A stretch of 64,000 bases of DNA. It comes from Theocolax elegans (Eukaryota > Arthropoda > Insecta > Hymenoptera > Cerocephalidae). Below the pieces are notes generated by a model, which did not search any database, had not been told where the DNA came from, and saw nothing but the letters and a program-made list of their open reading frames with translations. Below, piece by piece: positions 58,068 through 64,000 of this stretch. The number at the start of each line of letters is the position of its first letter. Position 1 is the stretch's first letter. The position numbers and the translations under genes were made by a program. The stretch is taken from NCBI GenBank assembly GCA_026168455.1, contig CM047426.1, forward strand, positions 48,059,589-48,123,588, in the 5' to 3' direction.

Positions 58068-58700
58068 CTATACTTTATCTGTATTATATAAGTTCATTAT
58101 TTTTTGTTCAAAATTTTGTTCTATTATTTTCATTTCTGCTACATTGAAATTCAGTTCTTTTTTATTATAATTATAACTATGAATGACGTTTCTTTTGATT
58201 GGTATTATTAAAACGTTATAGTTAATACTTTGTAAAACTGGAAACATTGTAATATTACGTGTTTCGTATATTTTTAGTAAATGTGAACGTATTTGGGAAA
58301 TATCGAAATTTAAATTACATGGGCATAAATTATATACAATAGAGACAGCAAAAGCTATTGCGAAAATTCCGCATTCATAGCTATTACTTTGCAATTGTAC
58401 TGTTTCAAAAACAATTTTTAATTGTCGATTATCTGGAAATAATCTATTGTAATACATACAAATCCAATGCCCTTTCTCATAATTTCCAGAAAATAATAAT
58501 TGAATGTATTCTTTATTCATTGGAACTGATTTAATATTATATGGTTTTGGAATCAAAATAGTTGCTTGCATATTGAATGGAGTACATAATTTGAGAATGT
58601 TATTAAATTCGAATATGTGCTCATCATTTAACATGGAAGTATCGCCACTATATGTTCCAGTGCCTTTTACAATTAATTTTTGTTCTTCTGTCAAACCCAT
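58068..58700 (-). CDS. Ulp1-like (C48) cysteine protease of a transposable element, internally deleted
   Basis: 210 codons, no stops. Start ATG at 58700. The C48 signature is GHWICMYY (catalytic His78-Trp79), then LQSNSYECGIFAIAFA with Gln104 and catalytic Cys110 at the usual six-residue distance. Between them only about 25 residues remain and no VYDS-type Asp is present, which suggests a deletion removing the third catalytic residue. Ulp1 proteases remove ubiquitin-like modifiers, and many large DNA transposons carry them. The C-terminal 90 residues (IYETRNITMF...FNVAEMKIIEQNF) are unassigned. The minus-strand neighbour at 57913 may be from the same element. Confidence 0.72.
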   Translation of the reverse strand: MGLTEEQKLIVKGTGTYSGDTSMLNDEHIFEFNNILKLCTPFNMQATILIPKPYNIKSVPMNKEYIQLLFSGNYEKGHWICMYYNRLFPDNRQLKIVFETVQLQSNSYECGIFAIAFAVSIVYNLCPCNLNFDISQIRSHLLKIYETRNITMFPVLQSINYNVLIIPIKRNVIHSYNYNKKELNFNVAEMKIIEQNFEQKIMNLYNTDKV

Positions 58701-58859
58701 TATAAAAAACGGTTTATTCTACAAAAGGATTCACTGTTATAATAATAATTCTAATAATTTATTTCAATTGATTAATAATTATTGTAATTTTTTAATTTTT
58801 CTAAACGATTTTTTAAAATTTTTTAGGAATCCTTTTTGTAAAGCTGAAAAAAATTAAAT

Positions 58860-59245
58860 ATAAATTAGTAATAATAGTATTTATAAAAAAGCAGTTTTAA
58901 CCAAAACGCCCCAAATTGTTTTCTTCGTTAAATGATCTGCTTCTTAAAGGAAAAATCAACGTATCCATTTGAAAATATCATTTCTAATGAATTTTTTCCG
59001 TTTTTTTTTAAATTCGGACATATTTACGATATATGTATCCGTTTTTGCAACACAATTGTTAAAGTAAATTAAAATGCGAAAAAATTGAGAATTTTTTGCA
59101 AGTAATCATGTTGTCGAGCGTGATACCTTATTCAGTTCGTGTTAAATCGTTGGATTTGGAAGCATAAATGCCAATACTAAACTGGTAGGTTAATTAGTAT
59201 AATTTAAATGTATTTGCAGTGTACCCTTATTAAATTTTATTATGA
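58860..59245. other. AT-rich spacer
   Basis: No gene or repeat supported. Confidence 0.4.
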
Positions 59246-59249
59246 GCAA

Positions 59250-60010
59250 ACATGACTATTTTGGTGGTCACCATTTTATTATTTAGTATAGCTGTTTCGT
59301 GCATTGTTGAAATTCCGAGAAGAGTATCGGCCGGCGAGAACGAACCGATCGATATTCTTCCCGGACATCAGAGTCAAGCGCGTAAGGGGGGACGCGAAGG
59401 AACGCGAAGGAGCATCGAAGGGACTCGCGACGGGGGGAGCCGCGGGCTACGCTAAATGGTCGCGGCGGTCATACGTTACATTTTGGGGGAAAAATTTAGG
59501 CGCTCGACTTAGCGGCGTGTACTCGCTCTCTCGCGATTCTTCAGTAGCTGCGCGTACTCTCGCGATTCCACAGTAGAGTTCAAGCTTGAACAGCTCTTGC
59601 ATCGGTCGTCCGACGGGTCGTTCGCGCTTTATAAGATTCGAGGAAGGAGATCGGGTGTTCGATCGTCGTGTTCGCGAGGGTTCGCGAATTAATATCATCG
59701 GGTGCGCGTTAGGTAGGAAGGTGTAAATTCACAATTTAATTCGACGATTCGTTCGTCATTTTTCATCAATTACGTGTCGGGTGTGCGGCGCATTCGCGTG
59801 TACACGCGAAGTTTCCAATTACATTCACACACTACAAACAACGTCGAAGAGGTGCACCTCACATACGGAGTTTGTCTCCGGTCAATTTCACCTTCGGGTG
59901 CCTCACGATTTAAGCCCTGCAGGCACCAGCGTCGACGCGCTACAAATTACACTTTTACACACGGGAAGAAGGAGGCTTCCCGCCTATTGGCCTGGATCCA
60001 GTTGCATTAG
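59250..60010. other. GC-rich island, possibly an LTR
   Basis: A sharp GC rise with many CGCG words. At about 59470 GTTACATTTTGGGGG resembles an LTR end (TTACA) followed by a degraded tRNA-Pro-type primer site. A polyadenylation-like AATAAA lies at about 60178. Open frames of 67-133 codons here are in GC-rich sequence and show no recognisable protein. Promoter island or LTR remain alternatives. Confidence 0.3.
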
Positions 60011-60239
60011 CAACAAACACACACAATTACGTAAGATTCTCTATTTTTACTACAAACTGGTCGTGATAACCCTCTATTGTTATCTAATTAATTTCTTTCA
60101 TTTTTGTATCAATTTATCTCTTGGGTTTTTTATGCCACGTGTGTGGCTTTTTCCCAAACAATTTTTTTGCGAGCAAAAATAAATTCTCTTCCTTTGTGTG
60201 CTCAAATCAATGTGAATTATTTTCCCTTTTTTTCCTATT

Positions 60240-60600
60240 CCTTTAATTAAATAATAATTTAAATTAACTGGTTTTTTGTAGTATTTGGTTATAAATCACA
60301 GGGAATTTGCTTCGACTTCAATATATAAATTTCGCGACAATTAAAAAATTTTCCTATTAGTAATTTAAACGGCAATTAAAATTTTTTCCTATTCAATTCA
60401 ATAAATCCCTATAATTTAGCGGCATTTGTACGCTAGAATAGCCTTATGCCACTAGATCCAATGATTTAGTAGTATCCAAATATGGTGTCAAGCTCAAAAA
60501 CACGATTATCTGCAAAAAATCTATAAATTTACGTATTTTATTCATTTAAAAAAATGTATTCACCCTCCATTGTTAATTATTAAAAGGAATCGATGTCGAG
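60240..60600. other. AT-rich spacer
   Basis: Nothing supportable. Confidence 0.4.
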
Positions 60601-60645
60601 GGTCAGTTTTTTAAATAAATAAACACTATTTATTTAAATTTTGTT

Positions 60646-60688
60646 GTACAACGTTTCGTCTGCGTGGTTTGCAGACCTCTTCAGGTAC
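60646..60688 (-). ncRNA. Hammerhead-ribozyme-like motif with perfect 6-bp stem II
   Basis: Minus strand: GTAC, CTGAAGA, stem II GTCTGC-AAACCAC-GCAGAC, GAAAC, then GTTGTAC. The CUGANGA and GAAA cores are intact and the outer GTAC/GTAC can pair. This is the best of the four copies in the window. Confidence 0.62.
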
Positions 60689-60955
60689 TATAAATTTATT
60701 GAGCACAAAATAAAAATTTTAATAATTACAAATTAACGGACGAAATATTGAATAAATTAACGAAAGAAAACATAACCATTGATACACTGAAACGTAGATG
60801 TAATAAGCCCATAAAGGCGTCGTCGAATAACAAGAGTATGCAAAATCGAGCGAATTTATACAAAACAAAACAAGTGTCTGCGAGTATATGTGTATGTATG
60901 TTTACAAATTAAAAGTCAATTTCTTAGAAATACTCGGATATAAATAGTCTCTTTA

Positions 60956-61392
60956 TTTTTTTTTATGTTATTTAACGTTGCTCTATTTGTGCTGCCAGGG
61001 CTAATCAGCGACGGAAGTGAACGGTGTGTCTGTAAACAAAGCACACGTAGTTGAAACAGTGGTGCTTGTGTCCATCGGAAGATATCATCGGTCACTGTAA
61101 TTAGTCTAATAATTACAGTTTCCTGTCCTCCCGATGGCCACCGCGATCCTTTTTACATCTTCGCGTCCCTAACGTTCCCTATAGTTCAGATGCCCGTGCC
61201 TCTCATGCACTGACAAGTACACGAAACGCACGCGCACCTGAACTGTCATCACATTATAGTGACACGCCGAGCCACTGAGTCGCGGTGTTCGAAAAATGCA
61301 CATGAAAAAATTTTCAGAGGTACACGTCTGGGATCGAACCTACGACCCTCGGTGTGAGAGTCGGGAGCTCTACCCATGAGCCACCGCGGCTC
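60956..61392 (-). mobile_element. tRNA-derived SINE, family 1, with clean target duplication
   Basis: A minus-strand full copy of the SINE at 27948. TAAATAGTCTCTTTA (15 bp) stands at 60941-60955 and again at 61393-61407. The A-run of the tail is at the left end, as expected for the minus strand. Confidence 0.95.
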
Positions 61393-61434
61393 TAAATAGT
61401 CTCTTTAAATCACATCATAATACTTCTATATTGT

Positions 61435-61735
61435 CGGTTTAAATATTGTACGTCTTCTTTTCTATTGATAGTCGAATTATAATAATTAATGTGTAACATT
61501 TCTGAAATAATTCGTTTTTTGTAAGATGACTCTCTATCTAATATTTTTACATTATTCCAATCGAGCTCATGATCCGCATTTTTAACAATATGTGCAGTAA
61601 CAACAGCTTCTAGATTTTTATATTTCTGGTTTTCTTTAATTCTGTTTTTTAGGCAGCGTTTAGTTTGTCCAATGTAAGTTGCCGGGCATTTTTACAATTA
61701 AATTTGTATACTACCCCTACGCAACACAATACGCA
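61435..61735 (-). pseudogene. PLE GIY-YIG endonuclease tail, decayed
   Basis: Reading minus-strand frames together gives VVYKFNCKN, an ATYIGQTKRCLKNR-like block, HIVKNADHELDWNNVKILDR, ESSYKKRIISEMLHINY and DVQYLNRQYRS. This is the order of the PLE C-terminus. A frame change sits near 61690. Confidence 0.7.
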
Positions 61736-61745
61736 ACACTTAATT

Positions 61746-62014
61746 TTGGCCAAAAAAGGTGCCAATTCGAATATCAATACTTTAGGTAAAAATTATCGTA
61801 AGGAAGTCAATTTTTTTTTAAATTAAAGCTTCAATGTACAGAAACTCTGCACAGATTAATGTAAAAATGAGGTTTTAAAGTTGAATACTTGTACTTTTTA
61901 ACGGTAGCAAGCAAAGTACGGGTAGCCAAATAAATTTAACCCTTTTACGCTCTGCGTTACTCTCATATAACATAATTTGAATAAATCGCAAATAATATTC
62001 TGTAATAATGGTAC
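61746..62014. other. Spacer where gypsy pol is expected but absent
   Basis: Directly downstream (minus sense) of the protease there is no reverse transcriptase; only AT-rich sequence is seen. Confidence 0.45.
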
Positions 62015-62638
62015 CTAATGTACGTTGGGGGCTGCGGGAATCATTTCATCAAGAAGCTGCTGCAAAATTTTTTCTTTTGAAGGGGTAGCTCTTTTGAGTC
62101 CTCCAATGCTTGCTAGGGCTGGTATGTAGCTTGGGTCTTCGCCATGAGGATAAAAATGATGCGTAATGCCCTTAGGAGTCCGCCACGTATCCTTTTCATA
62201 ATTTATCCTCATGATGACTTTGCGCTTAAAATCGATCCCCAGTATGCAATCATACTGTAGATCGTCTGGTACTTGAGGCATTAGTATATTATCGCCGTCA
62301 ATACTTATTAAGACGTTTATAATACATTGAATTGTTACTGTTGTACCGTCTGCTACTTTTACTGCTTTGCAGTCAGATTTCCTGAGCTTCTTTTGGAGCA
62401 CCTTACTCATTCCTTTACCTATAAAGGAGTGCACTGCCCCATCATCGAGCAGTGCTATGAGCTTGTGTCCTTTGAGCTCTATGTTAAAAAATAAACGGGG
62501 ATCAATGCCGGGAATTTGCTGAATAAGGGACTCGTTAGCTGCTAATTGGGAGGGATGAGACCCTATGAGGGGTTTGGGTGAGAAAATACGGGTCCTTATT
62601 TCCTCTGGCTGCCGTTTCCCAGCTTCTTCATGGTGCAT
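62015..62638 (-). CDS. Ty3/gypsy-type retropepsin (aspartic protease) fragment of Pol
   Basis: 207 codons, open. The core is FFNIELKGHKLIALLDDGAV followed by HSFIG, then CILGIDFKRKVIM (the ILG-type second motif). Retropepsins normally carry D-T/S-G; here it reads D-D-G, so catalysis is doubtful. The frame overlaps the end of gag in another phase, consistent with frameshifted Gag-Pol expression. The protein stops at 62015 without entering reverse transcriptase, so this copy is 3'-truncated. The mature protease would cut the Gag-Pol polyprotein. Confidence 0.82.
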   Translation of the reverse strand: MHHEEAGKRQPEEIRTRIFSPKPLIGSHPSQLAANESLIQQIPGIDPRLFFNIELKGHKLIALLDDGAVHSFIGKGMSKVLQKKLRKSDCKAVKVADGTTVTIQCIINVLISIDGDNILMPQVPDDLQYDCILGIDFKRKVIMRINYEKDTWRTPKGITHHFYPHGEDPSYIPALASIGGLKRATPSKEKILQQLLDEMIPAAPNVH

Positions 62639-62639
62639 T

Positions 62640-64000
62640 TAGGGCAGTCTCTTATGTAGACTCCCTGGTCCCCACAACCATAGAATACCTGAAAGCACTC
62701 TGCTGCCCAGTGACCCGATTTGTCACAAATAAAGCAGGGCTCTTTCTGCTTGCTAGGGTGGTTGGAGATTATCGGTGCTCGTATTGCTGCTCTATAATTG
62801 CTCCTTGGTTGCTGCTGATTTTGGCTCCTTGGCGATTCGGGCCTTTGTGGAGTCGTTGCTGCTTTTTGCCATTGCTTTTGGCCGGTATTGGCAACAACCT
62901 TATTCCAAGGCTGCTTTTGTTGTGTGCTGCTTCTGTTGCTTGGCCTTGGGGAATCGCGTTTTGTTGCTTCTTCATATTTAGGGAAATTTGGCGCTGCTCT
63001 TTTTGGTTGGGGGCTGCTGGGCTTGTTATACTGCTACGTTTGGTTATATTTGGGGATGGATGTATGCTCTATGGGGGTTTGGGGAGGGTGTGAGTATTTG
63101 GGATTGCTTGAGCTGCTTACTGCTGCTAGGCTGCGCGGTTTTTACTGCTTCGGGTCGACGTAACCATATTTTGCTAAGCCATAACCTTGCAATGTTGGTG
63201 GTGGCTTGTATGTCTCGTCGAGTAACCGCCTAGCTTCTTCTTTTTGCCTAGCTTTTGAAGCTGCGCAAAATTATCAACTTGGCTTCTTTCTATTTTGCAT
63301 CTGTAGCTAGGATGCAAATTTCTAAATGCTCTGTCCAATTGATCTGCTAGCGGAAGCGGAGGTTTAATTTGGTCCAATATCCCTCGTAATTTTGGAAGAT
63401 ACGTCGAGATATCTTCATTTGGACCCTGCGTGCGATTTTCTATTATTTGCTGTAAGTTGCTCTAGATTTCCTCCGATCCATATTACAATCGCACTGCGTC
63501 GACAAAGTCAATAAAATTTCTCCAGCTGCTCTTTTCTCTTTTAAACCAATCCCATGCTTCATCGTCGAGCACGGATGGGAGAGCCTTGATTATGTCGTCC
63601 ATCGAGAGGTTATATGTCTCCTTGCATTCCTGGAGATTGCTTAAGAATGTTTCGGGATCGCTTTTCCTTGTGCCTTTAAATTGAATATGATATCTTGAGA
63701 AAATTTCTACCGTTCTTTTTTACCTAATGAAAAGCGAATTCTCTAAATTGCTGCAATCGGAATAACAATTCCTAAAATATGGCATCGACGAATTTGCTTG
63801 CTGCTGCGGCTGCTGCTGTTAGGGATATTGCTGCTGCTGGGGAGGGGAGATGCTAAATGTTGTATTTGTTTCCGGGTTTGGATTCTGGATTTGAGGCTCG
63901 TCGGATATGCTGCTCTGGTGTGCTTGTTCTCGTCTATACTGCTGCGCTGCTAATTCATCTTCCCATTGCACGCTGGGGAGATTTCTTCTGCTGCTGTTTG
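62640..64000 (-). pseudogene. Ty3/gypsy-type gag, broken, running off the window
   Basis: On the minus strand from the window edge. A Gln-rich low-complexity start (CAG repeats, 63760-64000) comes first. Then the retrotransposon gag domain: FLSNLQECKETYNLSMDDII, EAWDWFKREKSSWRNFIDFV (near 63600-63510), RTQGPNEDISTYLPKLRGIL, and DQLDRAFRNLHPSYRCKIER (63377-63280). Near 62700 follows a CCHC knuckle CFICDKSGHWAAEC and a second, variant CGDQGVYIRDCPKC. Stops and shifts occur near 63510, 63480, 63240 and 63730. Nucleocapsid knuckles bind the element RNA. Confidence 0.82.

Larger units (their letters stand above)
60600..61745 (-). mobile_element. Penelope-like relic (third family), split by a SINE
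   Basis: A terminal repeat at 60600-60760 and an endonuclease tail at 61735-61435 on the minus strand, separated by the SINE at 60956-61392. The order (tail, then terminal repeat downstream) is the same as at 23.2-24.5 kb. Confidence 0.78.

Noticed and set aside
59252..60182. Frames of 67-133 codons in the GC island
   Set aside because: No protein family, several overlapping frames; GC content explains their openness.
62578..63233. Plus-strand frames up to 171 codons opposite gypsy gag
   Set aside because: Antisense of recognisable gag and zinc-knuckle coding sequence; Leu/Cys/Trp-rich, typical of reverse-strand shadows.

Overview
This is a eukaryotic, AT-rich, repeat-dominated window. It is almost certainly from an arthropod, most likely an insect. 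The families present fit that: Penelope-like elements (PLE) with GIY-YIG endonuclease, an R1/I-type LINE gag, a Helitron-type PIF1 helicase, a Mutator-like (PF20700-type) transposase in a TTAA-flanked element, a Crypton-type tyrosine recombinase, Ty3/gypsy gag-protease and tRNA-derived SINEs. There are no operons and no bacterial features, and I could not support any complete conserved host protein-coding gene. The exact taxon cannot be read from the sequence; an ant or other hymenopteran is only a guess.

Layout. 1-7.8 kb: two satellites, one of about 62-63 bp and one of about 57-58 bp. 8.0-12.6 kb: a broken Helitron helicase on the minus strand, its front half duplicated around an array of eleven 109-bp units. 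13.2-16.5 kb: a 1,665-bp tandem duplication running across the left end of a TTAA-flanked transposon (15.85-20.69 kb). That transposon carries a decayed transposase and a 1.8-kb palindrome. 20.7-22.6 kb: TTAA MITEs and a degenerate repeat. 23.2-28.6 kb: two head-to-head PLE copies, the larger one hit by two TTAA MITEs and a SINE. 28.6-31 kb: foldback elements with CACTAACAAGG termini and a mirrored micro-exon. 33.1-34.0 kb: an ORF1-only LINE. 34-40 kb: further PLE pieces, a SINE and more TTAA elements. 40.8-43.5 kb: a GC-rich, spliced-looking region followed by a Crypton recombinase exon and a palindrome. 43.8-49.6 kb: degenerate tandem repeats and the leader/primer-binding site of a minus-strand LTR element. 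51.4-56.2 kb: a large long-TIR element flanked by TA, with SINEs inside. 57.6-58.7 kb: a Ulp1-like protease and a basic ORF. 59.2-60.0 kb: a GC-rich island. 60.6-61.7 kb: a PLE relic split by a SINE that has a clean 15-bp target duplication. 62.0-64.0 kb: minus-strand gypsy protease and gag, running out of the window.

The most notable signals are these. (i) A guild of TTAA-targeting elements shares a TTAAG/CGGGG-type terminus. Several sites have readable empty alleles, and in one the reading frame of the host PLE continues across the empty site. (ii) Hammerhead-ribozyme-like motifs occur in the PLE terminal repeats, with different but still paired stem II sequences. (iii) Eleven identical, strongly dyad-symmetric 109-bp units sit inside a duplicated Helitron helicase. 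(iv) The tandem copies differ largely by homopolymer-length indels, so some frameshifts here may be sequencing errors rather than true decay.
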